From positions 1 through 32,043 of the forward strand of contig SFHI01000006.1 in NCBI GenBank assembly GCA_004555705.1: DNA of 32,043 bases. Direction: 5' to 3'. This document shows, in pieces, positions 1 to 7,420 of this stretch; positions within the stretch are counted from its first letter, which is position 1; every line of letters begins with the position of its first letter. Under the pieces are notes generated by a model. The model was not told the DNA's origin, did no database searches, and was given only the letters and a program-made list of their open reading frames with translations. Position numbers and translations under genes: made by a program. The DNA comes from Clostridiales bacterium (GTDB lineage Bacteria > Bacillota > Clostridia > Oscillospirales > Oscillospiraceae).

Positions 1-3
1 CAT
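1..3 (-). CDS. start codon of a gene leaving the window
   Basis: The first three bases read ATG on the minus strand. An AAGGAGAAG ribosome binding site lies about 6 bases upstream, inside the 3' end of the preceding acetyltransferase gene. The start is therefore well placed for a third gene of the queA-GNAT transcription unit, but only its first codon is visible and nothing can be said about the product. Confidence 0.45.
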
Positions 4-6
4 AGA

Positions 7-567
7 TTACTTCTCCTTGTGGGGATTGAACAGCACATACAGTTTCCCGGGTTCCTCAACGCCGCGGACTGTGGCCGTCACTACTTTTTTCAGAAATTGA
101 AACCCGCATTTTTCAACGACACGGCGGGACCGGTCATTGTGGTCAAAATGTCCGCAGGTCAGATAATCAAAGTCAAGCACCCGGAAGCAGTAATCAATCA
201 CTGCCTTCACCGCCTCGGGCATCAGTCCCCTGCCCCAGTAGTCCTTGCTGAGCACATAGCCGATTTCACGGCCCTTCCATTCGGGATTCAGTCCGGCATC
301 CTCATCCCTGGGTTCCAGGCCCAATGAGCCTATCACCTTGCCGTTATCCTTCAGCTCCAGGGCAAAGGTTTTCTTTCCGCCGATGAACAGGCCAAGAATC
401 CGCTGGGATTCCTCCACCGACTGATGATGATTCCAGCCTGCCTTTTCTCCAACGCCTTCCACGCTGGCATATTCATAAAAGTCCTCCAAATCGCTTTCCC
501 GCCAGGGCCGAAGGATCAGCCTGGGGGTTTCGATCCGGAGATTGGTTACATCTACAGGTGCGTTCAT
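7..567 (-). CDS. GNAT family N-acetyltransferase (RimJ/RimL-like)
   Basis: A 186-residue protein predicted to transfer acetyl from acetyl-CoA to an amine; the substrate is unknown. Seen: the N-terminal strand ETPRLILRPW typical of the RimJ/RimL subgroup, the central IGSLGLEPRD strand, the acetyl-CoA loop region GYVLSKDYWGRGLMPEA (beta4 followed by a Q/RxxGxG/A-like turn), and the C-terminal NDRSRRVVEKCGF motif that usually closes this fold. The start is set at the ATG at 567 because a TTGAGGAG ribosome binding site precedes it. A longer in-frame reading to 603 would run into queA. The gene begins 10 bases after the queA stop, so the two are probably co-transcribed, though their functions are unrelated. 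Family assignment is firm; the acceptor (ribosomal protein, antibiotic or small amine) cannot be told from sequence. Confidence 0.88.
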   Translation of the reverse strand: MNAPVDVTNLRIETPRLILRPWRESDLEDFYEYASVEGVGEKAGWNHHQSVEESQRILGLFIGGKKTFALELKDNGKVIGSLGLEPRDEDAGLNPEWKGREIGYVLSKDYWGRGLMPEAVKAVIDYCFRVLDFDYLTCGHFDHNDRSRRVVEKCGFQFLKKVVTATVRGVEEPGKLYVLFNPHKEK

Positions 568-577
568 ACAATTCTCC

Positions 578-1612
578 TCAAATAATGCACATGGCGTCCC
601 CAAAGCTGAAAAAGCGATAACGCTCCTTTACCGCCTCAGCGTAAGCGTTCAGAACGTGTTCTCTCCCGGCAAAGGCCGACACCAGCATCACCAGCGTGCT
701 CTCCGGAAGGTGGAAATTGGTAATCAGACCGTCCATGGCCTTAAAGCGGTAGCCTGGGTAGATGAAAATATCCGTCCATTTGGAGCCGGCAGCGAAGCGT
801 CCGTCCTCCCCTACCAAGGATTCCAGGGTTCGGCAGGAGGTGGTGCCCACGCAAATGATCCGTCCGCCCTCCTGCTTCGTCCGGTTCAGAACAGCAGCGG
901 TTTCTTCGCTCATCATGCAAAGCTCCGAGTGCATATGGTGGTCGGTGATCTGCTCCGCCTTTACAGGACGGAAGGTGCCCAGTCCCACGTGAAGGGTAAC
1001 AAAAGCGGTATTCACGCCCTTTTCCTGGATTTTATCCAGCAGCTCCTCCGTAAAATGCAGTCCTGCGGTGGGCGCAGCGGCGGAACCCACCTCCCGGGAG
1101 TAAACGGTCTGGTATCGCTCCTGATCAGCAAGCTCCTCCTTGATATAAGGGGGCAGCGGCATTTTCCCCAGCCGCTCCAGCACCTCCAGGAAAATTCCCT
1201 CATAACGGAACTCCACTACCCGGTTGCCATCCTCCTGAACCTCCCGCACCACGGCGGTCAGCTCCCCGTTACCGAAGATTACCTCGCTGCCCACCTGCAT
1301 TTTCCGACCGGGCTTGCACAGGCATTCCCAGCGCTTGTCCCCCAGGTCCCGCAGCAGCAGTACCTCCACGGCTCCTCCGGATGGCCGGTGTCCCAGGAGC
1401 CTGGCAGGCAGCACACGGGAATCGTTCATCACTAGGCAATCCCCCGGGCGAAGATACTCCACAATATCGTAAAAATGCCGGTGGGCAATCTCCCCGGTTT
1501 CCCGGTTCATCACCATCAGCCGGGAAGCGTCCCGGCGCTCCAGGGGTGTCTGGGCAATCAGCTCCTCCGGCAGGTCATACCAATAGTCCCTTGTCATCAT
1601 TGCGTTTTTCAC
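578..1612 (-). CDS. queA: S-adenosylmethionine:tRNA ribosyltransferase-isomerase
   Basis: Transfers and isomerises the ribosyl group of S-adenosylmethionine onto preQ1 at the wobble position of tRNAs, giving epoxyqueuosine (cytoplasmic, queuosine pathway). The 344 residues match the usual family length. Diagnostic segments seen: YDLPEELIAQTPLERRDASRL at the N-terminus, CLVMNDSRVLPARLLG, REVGSAAAPTAGLHFTEELL, LHVGLGTFRPVKAE and GLITNFHLPESTLVMLV near the C-terminus. The start is GTG at 1612, with GGAAGGAG 8 bases upstream; the downstream ATGs at codons 5 and 6 lack such a site. A 17-bp-spaced promoter lies at 1650-1678. The gene leads a minus-strand unit with the GNAT gene. No tgt is next to it, unlike many Bacillota. 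Nothing looks broken. Confidence 0.97.
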   Translation of the reverse strand: MKNAMMTRDYWYDLPEELIAQTPLERRDASRLMVMNRETGEIAHRHFYDIVEYLRPGDCLVMNDSRVLPARLLGHRPSGGAVEVLLLRDLGDKRWECLCKPGRKMQVGSEVIFGNGELTAVVREVQEDGNRVVEFRYEGIFLEVLERLGKMPLPPYIKEELADQERYQTVYSREVGSAAAPTAGLHFTEELLDKIQEKGVNTAFVTLHVGLGTFRPVKAEQITDHHMHSELCMMSEETAAVLNRTKQEGGRIICVGTTSCRTLESLVGEDGRFAAGSKWTDIFIYPGYRFKAMDGLITNFHLPESTLVMLVSAFAGREHVLNAYAEAVKERYRFFSFGDAMCII

Positions 1613-1649
1613 AACTTATGCTCCTTCCAGGACAGTCCTTATCCAGGTG

Positions 1650-1678
1650 ATTCTATCAAAATCCTACGGAAAACGCAA
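1650..1678 (-). promoter_or_regulatory. sigma-A-type promoter of queA
   Basis: On the minus strand TTGCGT (1678-1673) is followed after 17 bases by TAGAAT (1655-1650), which is preceded by TGA, giving an extended -10. It sits about 40 bases before the queA GTG. It is divergent from, and 17 bases away from, the hydrolase promoter. Confidence 0.6.
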
Positions 1679-1694
1679 GGACTTTTCAAAATGA

Positions 1695-1724
1695 TTGACG
1701 GATTCCTTATTTCCGTGCTATACT
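1695..1724 (+). promoter_or_regulatory. sigma-A-type promoter of the hydrolase gene
   Basis: TTGACG (1695-1700), an 18-base spacer and TATACT (1719-1724). The hydrolase ATG follows 27 bases later with a GCAGGAGG ribosome binding site between. Confidence 0.7.
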
Positions 1725-1751
1725 GACAGAAAAACGCAGGAGGACCATAAT

Positions 1752-2546
1752 ATGTCATTGCTTCAGCTTTTCCGCAAAAACAAGCAGCTTCCGGGAATTA
1801 CGGAATCGGAATTTTCCTGTCAGCGGGATGGTCTGACCATTCGGGGAACCGAATACCGGCCGGAGGGCGAAAACCTCCCCATTGCCATTGTTTCCCACGG
1901 CTTTATGGCAAACCGGAATTCCGTCCGGGAATATACCCAGCTTCTGGCCGGCAAAGGGTACGCCGCCTACTGCTTTGACTTCTGCGGCGGAAGTGTGCGG
2001 GGCGGAAAAAGCGACGGAAAAACCACTGAAATGTCGGTTCTGACAGAGGTGAAGGACCTGGAAGCAGTCATCCGGTACACAAGGAGCCTCCCCTATACCT
2101 CTAACCGACTGCTCCTCATGGGAGCAAGCCAGGGCGGCATGGTTTCCGCGCTGACCGCCGCGAAGGCTGAAAACGACGTTGACAGGCTGGTGCTGTTCTA
2201 TCCTGCCTTCTGCATTCCGGATGACGCCAGAGCCGGAAAGATGATGTTCGCGAAATTCGACCCCAATAACATCCCCCAGCGGATCAACTGCGGCCCCATG
2301 AAGCTGGGCCGGTGTTACCCGGCGGATGTGATCAGCATGGAACCGTTCCGGGAAATCCAGGGCTACACGGGGCCGGTCCTGATTGTACATGGCACGGATG
2401 ACCGGATCGTTTCTATCGATTATGCCCAAAAAGCCCAGGCAGCTTACGGCGATGCCTGCACGCTGAAAATCATTCCCGGCGCAGGTCACGGCTTCAGCAA
2501 AGATCACGACCAGCTGGCCAAATCCTACCTCAGGGAATTTGCCTGA
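1752..2546 (+). CDS. alpha/beta hydrolase (serine hydrolase/acylpeptidase-like)
   Basis: A 264-residue cytosolic hydrolase of the alpha/beta fold; the substrate is unknown. The catalytic triad is readable: nucleophile Ser in LLMGASQGGMVS (GxSxG), Asp in IVHGTDDRIVS and His in GAGHGFSKDH. The oxyanion-hole region IVSHGFMANRNS and the YCFDFCGGSVRGGKSDG segment resemble the serine aminopeptidase S33/dienelactone hydrolase-like subfamilies. The start at 1752 is chosen for its AGGAGG site; an upstream in-frame codon at 1695 coincides with the promoter -35. The gene stands alone with its own promoter and an intrinsic terminator (2554-2583). No signal peptide is seen. The general class is certain, the substrate is not. 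Confidence 0.9.
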   Translation: MSLLQLFRKNKQLPGITESEFSCQRDGLTIRGTEYRPEGENLPIAIVSHGFMANRNSVREYTQLLAGKGYAAYCFDFCGGSVRGGKSDGKTTEMSVLTEVKDLEAVIRYTRSLPYTSNRLLLMGASQGGMVSALTAAKAENDVDRLVLFYPAFCIPDDARAGKMMFAKFDPNNIPQRINCGPMKLGRCYPADVISMEPFREIQGYTGPVLIVHGTDDRIVSIDYAQKAQAAYGDACTLKIIPGAGHGFSKDHDQLAKSYLREFA

Positions 2547-2553
2547 CCTCCTT

Positions 2554-2583
2554 CCCCGCAGCATCCGCTGCGGGGAATTCTTT
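2554..2583 (+). terminator. intrinsic terminator after the hydrolase gene
   Basis: A perfect 9-bp GC-rich stem CCCCGCAGC/GCTGCGGGG (2554-2562 and 2567-2575) with a 4-base loop, followed by a modest U-tract (AATTCTTTAT). It lies 8 bases after the stop codon. Confidence 0.65.
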
Positions 2584-2630
2584 ATATGTTGATACTCTTT
2601 AATTATTTATTGTTATTCGATAATAATTTC

Positions 2631-2659
2631 TTGACAAACAGAATTTCCTATGGTACACT
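2631..2659 (+). promoter_or_regulatory. strong promoter of the DUF2975 operon with an AT-rich operator-like site
   Basis: Consensus TTGACA (2631-2636), a 17-base spacer and TACACT (2654-2659). Immediately upstream (about 2602-2628) is an AT-rich imperfect dyad around TTATTCGATAA. It is a plausible binding site for the small HTH regulator encoded in the same operon; that link is inference. Confidence 0.7.
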
Positions 2660-2685
2660 GGCCACAATCTAAGGAGGGATTATTC

Positions 2686-3162
2686 ATGATTCATAATCAA
2701 GCATCCACCACCGGTGTCCATCGCAGCATCCTTCTGAGCCAGGGGCTTCTGGCGCTTTTCACCGCAGCTGTGGTTTTTCTGGATATTCGCTGTCAGTGGT
2801 TCTGGGGATGGATTTCCAGGTCGGGAATTCTGGGAACTGTAAATGGGACGGACAAGTACCTGTTCCTGGGCTGCCTGTTTGGTTGCAGTATACCGGCCTA
2901 TGTCCTGCTGTACAGCATGCACATCCTTTTAAAGCGCGTGCAACAGGGGTCCGTGTTTACTCCGGAGAATGTCAGGCTTCTGGGGATTGTAAGCCTCTGC
3001 TGTTTTCTGGCGGCGCTTCTGTGCCTTGCGTCCAGCTGGCGTTTTCCCGTGCTGCTTGTCGTCACTGTCGCGGCCGGCTTCGTGGGACTTATTGTACGGA
3101 TCGTGAAAAATGTATTCCAGCAGGCCCTTCGCATGAAGGATGAGCTGGATTTCACGGTGTAA
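2686..3162 (+). CDS. DUF2975-family four-helix membrane protein
   Basis: A 158-residue integral membrane protein with four hydrophobic helices (roughly residues 14-34, 52-72, 96-117 and 121-142). The loop RVQQGSVFTPENVRLL after helix 2 is the hallmark of DUF2975, the family almost always encoded next to a YozG-type HTH regulator; here that regulator follows 12 bases downstream. The start at 2686 has AAGGAGGG upstream; 12 further in-frame codons run back over the promoter -10 and are excluded. Family function is unknown. The pairing suggests a membrane sensor or sequestration partner of the small transcription factor. The next gene's ribosome binding site overlaps this stop codon, so translation is probably coupled. 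Confidence 0.85.
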   Translation: MIHNQASTTGVHRSILLSQGLLALFTAAVVFLDIRCQWFWGWISRSGILGTVNGTDKYLFLGCLFGCSIPAYVLLYSMHILLKRVQQGSVFTPENVRLLGIVSLCCFLAALLCLASSWRFPVLLVVTVAAGFVGLIVRIVKNVFQQALRMKDELDFTV

Positions 3163-3174
3163 GGAGGCGTCGAT

Positions 3175-3390
3175 GTGGCGATTATTGTAAATCTGGACGT
3201 GATGATGGCCAAGCGGAAAATCAGCGCCGGGGAGCTGGCGGAGCGCATTGGCATTACCCCTGCCAACCTTTCCATTCTGAAAAACCAAAAGGCCAAAGCC
3301 ATTCGGTTCTCCACCCTGGAGCAAATCTGCAAGGTCCTGGACTGTCAGCCCGGGGACATTCTGGAGTACGCGGAGGAGGCGGAAAAATGA
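3175..3390 (+). CDS. small XRE/YozG-family transcriptional regulator
   Basis: A 71-residue protein made almost wholly of one Cro/C1-type helix-turn-helix. ISAGELAERIGITPANLSILKNQKA spans the two DNA-binding helices, and FSTLEQICKVLDCQPGDILEY is the closing helix seen in the HTH_26/YozG group. It begins at a GTG with AAGGAGG 7 bases upstream; an ATG two bases earlier is in another frame. Its last four bases (ATGA) are the start of the next gene. It is probably an autoregulator of its operon, since the promoter at 2631-2659 carries a dyad, but the target is inferred from context only. Confidence 0.88.
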   Translation: MAIIVNLDVMMAKRKISAGELAERIGITPANLSILKNQKAKAIRFSTLEQICKVLDCQPGDILEYAEEAEK

Positions 3391-4625
3391 ACGAAAAAAA
3401 GACAAAGCTGCTTCCACTTCTGGCAAGCTACGTTGTGGGCTACCTGTGGGTCAAATGTATGACCTCCGGTTTCCTGCCGGGTAGGCGCTGGGATTTTCCG
3501 GTATTCACGCTTCTGTTCTTTCTCTGGGGAAGCTGGGCGCTGGGCAAAAAGAGTCCTGCTTCCCGGGAAAGCTGGTTCTGGATGGGCTGCACCGGCCTCA
3601 TTTCCCTCTGCATCGGCTTTGGGAGATGCCGGGTGTCGGAACCCCTTGCCTTTCTTGCCCTCCATGGCTTTGCGGCCTACTGGGTGGTGTGCAGAGCCGG
3701 TCTGCTGACAGAAGGGGGCACCGGGGCCATGCTTCCGCTGGACGCAATATCCGCGGGAATTCTTGCACCTTTCGGAGGCTTCTTCATGCGCTGCAAATCC
3801 TTATCCTCCAATCTTCGGGAGCAGTTTTCAGGAGGACATCAGGGAAAATGGCGGAGTTGGGCAATTTCCGCCACCGTTCTTGTCATCGCTTTACCGGTGC
3901 TGATCCTTGCAGCGTCCCTGCTTGGAGAAGCGGACGCGGCTTTTGGCGAAGTCTGGGATAAACTGACCGGGTGGCTCAAATGGGAACTGTCCGTGGATTT
4001 TACGAATTTTCTGTTCTACCTGGTTCTGAGCCTGCCCGTAGGCGCTTACCTCTGGGGACTGGTTGGTTCCTGCCTTGAAAGAAAAGAAGCCTGGTTCTCC
4101 GGAAGCCAGATCCGCTCCCAGGCGGAAAAGCTGCAGAAGGTTCCCGTCACGGCAATTCTCCTGGTGCTGGGCGGATTTCTGGCACTATATCTTCTGTTCT
4201 TTGGCGTACAGGCAGGGCATCTGTTCGGCGCATTTTACGGGAATGTACCTGGAAGCCTCACCGCCGCCCAGTACGCCCGGGAGGGCTTTTTTCAGCTCTG
4301 CGCCGTCATGGCCATCAACTTTGGCCTGCTTGTCTTTGCCGCCAGATGCTCCCAAATTCCTCTTCGGCAGCACGGCTTTCTCAAGGGCTTCAGCATGGTA
4401 CTGCTGATCCAGAGCCTGCTCCTTGCAGTAACCGCCGCCGCGCGGCTGTGGCTGTATATCACCCGGTTCGGCTTCACACCCAAGCGGCTGCTGGGAGCCT
4501 GGGCCGTGGTGGTACTGGCGGTTGGTTGCCTGCTGGCAATCGCGGATATCCTCCGCCCCAGGAAGGTGATCGGCAAATGGATTCTGTTCGCCGCCGGAAC
4601 CTTTTCCCTACTATGCCTGTATTGA
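3387..4625 (+). CDS. DUF4153/DUF4173-like polytopic membrane protein
   Basis: A 412-residue protein with about ten hydrophobic helices, spread over the whole length with short loops; no signal peptide or catalytic motif is recognisable. The segment ALPVLILAASLLGEADAAF followed by an amphipathic stretch (FGEVWDKLTGWLKW) is characteristic of the DUF4153/DUF4173 group in Clostridia. The ATG overlaps the regulator stop by 4 bases (ATGA), so the three genes form one coupled unit: membrane protein, regulator, large membrane protein. The function is unknown; an envelope-sensing or transport role is conceivable but unsupported. The assignment rests on topology and neighbourhood more than on motifs. 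Confidence 0.7.
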   Translation: MNEKKTKLLPLLASYVVGYLWVKCMTSGFLPGRRWDFPVFTLLFFLWGSWALGKKSPASRESWFWMGCTGLISLCIGFGRCRVSEPLAFLALHGFAAYWVVCRAGLLTEGGTGAMLPLDAISAGILAPFGGFFMRCKSLSSNLREQFSGGHQGKWRSWAISATVLVIALPVLILAASLLGEADAAFGEVWDKLTGWLKWELSVDFTNFLFYLVLSLPVGAYLWGLVGSCLERKEAWFSGSQIRSQAEKLQKVPVTAILLVLGGFLALYLLFFGVQAGHLFGAFYGNVPGSLTAAQYAREGFFQLCAVMAINFGLLVFAARCSQIPLRQHGFLKGFSMVLLIQSLLLAVTAAARLWLYITRFGFTPKRLLGAWAVVVLAVGCLLAIADILRPRKVIGKWILFAAGTFSLLCLY

Positions 4626-4678
4626 ATCCTTGCAAAAACCTCCGGGGGTTCGGGCAGCGTCCGTAAGACAGCAAAATA

Positions 4679-4717
4679 GGCAAAAGGCGTGACACTACTT
4701 TTGTCACGCCTTTTGCC
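4679..4717. terminator. long perfect inverted repeat, probable bidirectional terminator
   Basis: A perfect 16-bp stem (4679-4694 and 4702-4717) with a 7-base loop, GGCAAAAGGCGTGACA against TGTCACGCCTTTTGCC. It lies between the convergent DUF4153-like gene and the small membrane protein gene. A clear U-run after the stem is missing on the plus strand; the T-rich part is inside the stem. It is unusually stable for a simple terminator. Confidence 0.5.
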
Positions 4718-4845
4718 TTAAGTGGATAGCAGCAAAGCGGTACAGGGAATACATTCCCCTGTGCGGAAAGCAGCGACACAAAACGCATATACGGGATTAC
4801 ACCCTATGGAAGCGCGTCCATATCTGTTCGACAAACCGGAATATC

Positions 4846-5220
4846 TTACTGTTTATCATCTGATGCAGAATCAACAACAGATATATAAGTCACTCCACCA
4901 AGCCTTGCAGGATATGTTTCTTCAATGTCACCATTATATGTCACTTCAATAATGTCGCCCACTTCTGGCTCTTGTGAGGCACTCATGTGTTCCATCGAAA
5001 CCACAAACTTATCGGAGGAACTTAATTCATCTTCACCTTCAAGTGGTTCCACAATCATTGTGCCGTTTGAAATCTCCAATACTGTACCGGTCATTATATA
5101 TGTTTCTGCTGCTTTCTTTTTCCTATATGATTCAGAAGACCTATACGCTGAGAATACCATGATTCCAGCTATTGCAAAAACGACAACTACACCAATTACG
5201 AATGCAAATTTTCTTTTCAT
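4846..5220 (-). CDS. small membrane-anchored protein with an OB-like domain (DUF3221-like)
   Basis: About 124 residues. An N-terminal signal anchor KRKFAFVIGVVVVFAIAGIMVFSAY is followed by a lysine-rich stretch and a beta-rich extracytoplasmic domain: TGTVLEISNGTMIVEPLEGE, then FVVSM, then GDIIEVTYNGDIEETYPA. The alternation 'tGxVleis...mivep...gDxieVxYnG...etyPa' is the pattern of YobA/DUF3221-type OB-fold proteins, which bind unknown ligands. There is no lipobox Cys at the anchor. The start is uncertain: ATG at 5220 (weak GGAAGTG site) is preferred to the TTG/ATG at 5241/5238. The base composition is clearly more AT-rich than the neighbours, hinting at a recently acquired or fast-evolving gene. 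A promoter fits at 5269-5297. Confidence 0.65.
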   Translation of the reverse strand: MKRKFAFVIGVVVVFAIAGIMVFSAYRSSESYRKKKAAETYIMTGTVLEISNGTMIVEPLEGEDELSSSDKFVVSMEHMSASQEPEVGDIIEVTYNGDIEETYPARLGGVTYISVVDSASDDKQ

Positions 5221-5268
5221 AGCAAAGCACTTCCGCATCAAATTAGAATTATCGGTCCGTTCGCTCCC

Positions 5269-5297
5269 ATACTATCACATAACGGGACACAATACAA
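5269..5297 (-). promoter_or_regulatory. putative promoter of the small membrane protein gene
   Basis: On the minus strand TTGTAT (5297-5292), a 17-base spacer and TAGTAT (5274-5269). It sits about 50 bases before the chosen ATG. Confidence 0.45.
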
Positions 5298-5370
5298 GAA
5301 CAGCCACAGCAGCGCAAACTACTATGACTGTTAACTGTCTAACAAACGCGCCCATTTCCCCGGAGGTTTT

Positions 5371-5856
5371 TTACAGCAAGTCATAGGCGATTCTGGGACT
5401 TCCGTCGGCAATGTGGATGATCCCGCAGGGAACAAATCCCTCTTTTTTCAGAGCCCCCTGCATCACCCGGTTATCCTCGTGGGTGTCAATTCTCAGATAG
5501 CCGATTTGCTTCCGGCAGAACCCGATGCAGGCGTGGAGGATTCCTCCGCTTCCGTCTCCGGCAATCCGGTGAATGGTTCCGTAGGGAGCGCTGCTTCTCC
5601 ACCCGTTTCCCTGAATCACCCGGTAAGTCGGGTCCTCTCCCAGGAAAAATGCGAATACACCGTGAATTTCCCCCTTGCCGGAAAGCACATACAGGTTTCC
5701 CTCCCGGATATCCTGCTCCAGCAGCTGTCTGGGCGGGTGCCCGGTTTTCCATTGATTGGGATTTCCGGTTTTCGCCATAAATGCTCTGGCTCCGGCATAT
5801 ATTTTCAGAATCGCCGGAAGGTCCTCCGGACTTGCCTTTTTGATTTCGTACTGCAT
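5371..5856 (-). CDS. GNAT family N-acetyltransferase
   Basis: A 161-residue acetyltransferase unrelated in detail to the one at the window start. Seen: IKKASPEDLPAILKIYAGAR (first strand and helix), GKGEIHGVFAFFLGEDPTY (beta2-beta3), a variant acetyl-CoA loop APYGTIHRIAGDGSGGI, and a C-terminal LRIDTHEDNRVMQGALKKEGF, the usual GNAT ending. Clostridial homologues with this 'DTHxDNxxMQ' segment are generic small-molecule acetylases. The start is set at 5856, where GGAGAAG lies 6 bases upstream; an in-frame ATG at 5871 has no ribosome binding site. It stands 150 bases upstream of the AT-rich gene on the same strand. Substrate unknown. Confidence 0.85.
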   Translation of the reverse strand: MQYEIKKASPEDLPAILKIYAGARAFMAKTGNPNQWKTGHPPRQLLEQDIREGNLYVLSGKGEIHGVFAFFLGEDPTYRVIQGNGWRSSAPYGTIHRIAGDGSGGILHACIGFCRKQIGYLRIDTHEDNRVMQGALKKEGFVPCGIIHIADGSPRIAYDLL

Positions 5857-5879
5857 AGGCTGCTTCTCCATTTGTCATA

Positions 5880-5910
5880 TGAATTACTTTTTCAAACCGG
5901 GGATATACTA
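5880..5910 (+). promoter_or_regulatory. putative forespore (sigma-G/F-type) promoter of spoVAD
   Basis: TGAATT (5880-5885), an 18-base spacer and TATACTA (5904-5910). Each element differs by one base from the sigma-G pattern TGAATA-17/18-CATACTA known from Bacillus. It lies about 75 bases before a gene family that is sigma-G controlled in Bacillus, which supports the reading. Confidence 0.5.
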
Positions 5911-5985
5911 CAGGAAAACAAGGATTCCCTGGGGAGCCAAGTCGAAAACCCTCCTTCCCATGGCATCCCATAAAGAGGTGTATCC

Positions 5986-7005
5986 ATGGAAAATCACAAA
6001 CGCGGCCGGCAGAGCTTTGCCCTTCCGGAGCCTCCTGTCATCACAGCCTGGGCCAGCGTAGCCGGAAAGAAAGAGTCGGAAGGCCCCCTGGGCCATACCT
6101 TTGACGAAACGTCCAAAGACACATATTTCGGCCAGTCCACCTGGGAACAGGCCGAAAAATATATGCAGCAGCAGGCCCTGCGGATTCTCGCCAGAAAGGC
6201 CGGCATGAAGCCCGCTGATTTTGGCCTTGTGTTCTCCGGTGACCTGCTGAATCAGTGCATCGGGTCCTCCTTCGCTCTGCGCAATGCCGGAATTCCCCAC
6301 ATCGGCCTGTACGGTGCCTGCTCCACCATGGCAGAAAGCCTGCTCATGGCCTCCATGGCAGTGGCAGGAGGCTTTACCGACAATGCCGTTGCCATGACCT
6401 CCTCCCATTTTGCCTCCTCGGAGCGGCAGTATCGTTTTCCCCTGGGCTATGGCGGCCAGCGGACGCCCTGTGCCCAATGGACGGTGACCGGCTCCGGGGC
6501 GGCTCTGGTATGCTCCCAGGGCCAGGGCCCGAAAATCACAGCCTGCACCATCGGAACCGTAACGGATTTGGGCATCAAGGATGCCAACAATATGGGCTCC
6601 GCCATGGCTCCGGCGGCCTACTCCACCATCCGGGCCCACTTTGAGGACCTGAAAACGGGGCCGGAGGACTTTGACCTCATCGTCACCGGAGACCTTGGCC
6701 AGCTGGGCAAGGAAATGCTTCTGGAGCTTGCCCGAAGGGACGGCATATCCCTGGGTGGCAAGCTGACGGACTGCGGAACACTGGTGTTCGACAATACCCG
6801 GCAGGATGTCCATTCCGGAGGCTCCGGCTGCGGCTGCAGCGCCATCACCCTCTGCGGCGACCTTCTGGGAAAGCTCTCCTCCGGAAAGCTGAAGAAAATA
6901 CTGTTCTGCGGCACGGGGGCGCTGCTCTCCCCCACCTCCACTCAGCAGGGGCTCCCCATTCCCGGCGTCTGCCACGCGGTCTCCCTGAAAGGAGGGAAGG
7001 ACTGA
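5986..7005 (+). CDS. spoVAD: stage V sporulation protein AD
   Basis: A 339-residue thiolase-fold protein that, in Bacillus and Clostridium, binds dipicolinic acid and helps the SpoVA channel load Ca-DPA into the forespore and release it on germination. Clear family signatures: PVITAWASVAGKKESEGPLG near the start, YFGQSTWEQAEKYM, the cysteine-containing GLYGACSTMAESLLMA, TSSHFASSERQYRFPLGYG, DFDLIVTGDLGQLG and HSGGSGCGCSA near the end. Length is normal. The ATG at 5986 follows an AGAGGTG site. Its stop overlaps the spoVAE start (TGATG). No spoVAC is encoded immediately upstream, where it is expected; the preceding gene is an acetyltransferase on the other strand. The forespore-type promoter at 5880-5910 explains independent expression. 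Confidence 0.97.
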   Translation: MENHKRGRQSFALPEPPVITAWASVAGKKESEGPLGHTFDETSKDTYFGQSTWEQAEKYMQQQALRILARKAGMKPADFGLVFSGDLLNQCIGSSFALRNAGIPHIGLYGACSTMAESLLMASMAVAGGFTDNAVAMTSSHFASSERQYRFPLGYGGQRTPCAQWTVTGSGAALVCSQGQGPKITACTIGTVTDLGIKDANNMGSAMAPAAYSTIRAHFEDLKTGPEDFDLIVTGDLGQLGKEMLLELARRDGISLGGKLTDCGTLVFDNTRQDVHSGGSGCGCSAITLCGDLLGKLSSGKLKKILFCGTGALLSPTSTQQGLPIPGVCHAVSLKGGKD

Positions 7006-7361
7006 TGGACTATGTAAAAGCCTTCCTGATCGGAGGGGCGCTGTGCCTCATCGGTCAGATTCTCATCGACAAAACCAAGCTGACTCCCGCCCGGATTCTG
7101 GTCAGCTATGTGGTGGCGGGCGTTGTCCTCGGCGGTATCGGCGTATACCGGTATCTGGCGGATTTTGCTGGGGCAGGCGCCACCGTTCCCCTGACAGGCT
7201 TTGGCTACAATCTGGCCAAGGGGGTCAAAAAGGCTGTGGAGGAGGACGGTTTCCTGGGCATCTTCACCGGGGGCCTGAAAGCCTCCGCGGGAGGAATCAC
7301 CGCCGCGATCCTGGCGGGACTGCTGTGCAGCCTGATTTTCAAAGCCAAGGATAAATCCTGA
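7005..7361 (+). CDS. spoVAE: stage V sporulation protein AE
   Basis: A 118-residue integral membrane protein of the SpoVA dipicolinate channel complex. Segments seen: MDYVKAFLIGGALCLIGQIL with the first helix, the family-typical DKTKLTPARILVSYVVAG, YLADFAGAGATVPLTGFGYNLAKG (the conserved Gly/Pro-rich loop) and EDGFLGIFTGGLKASAGGI before the last helix. Length equals the single-domain spoVAE (also called SpoVAEB) of Bacillus. The start overlaps the spoVAD stop by one base and has AAAGGAGGG upstream, inside spoVAD. Together they would act at the forespore inner membrane; a SpoVAC partner must be elsewhere in the genome if the channel is complete. Confidence 0.97.
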   Translation: MDYVKAFLIGGALCLIGQILIDKTKLTPARILVSYVVAGVVLGGIGVYRYLADFAGAGATVPLTGFGYNLAKGVKKAVEEDGFLGIFTGGLKASAGGITAAILAGLLCSLIFKAKDKS

Positions 7362-7420
7362 AAAAGCGGGTATGCTAGGGTAGCGGCCAAGGCCGTATCA
7401 TTCAAACGGAGGATAAAACC

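Noticed and set aside
5908..6975. 355-residue minus-strand open frame
   Set aside because: Antisense shadow of spoVAD, Gly/Ala/His-rich without motifs.
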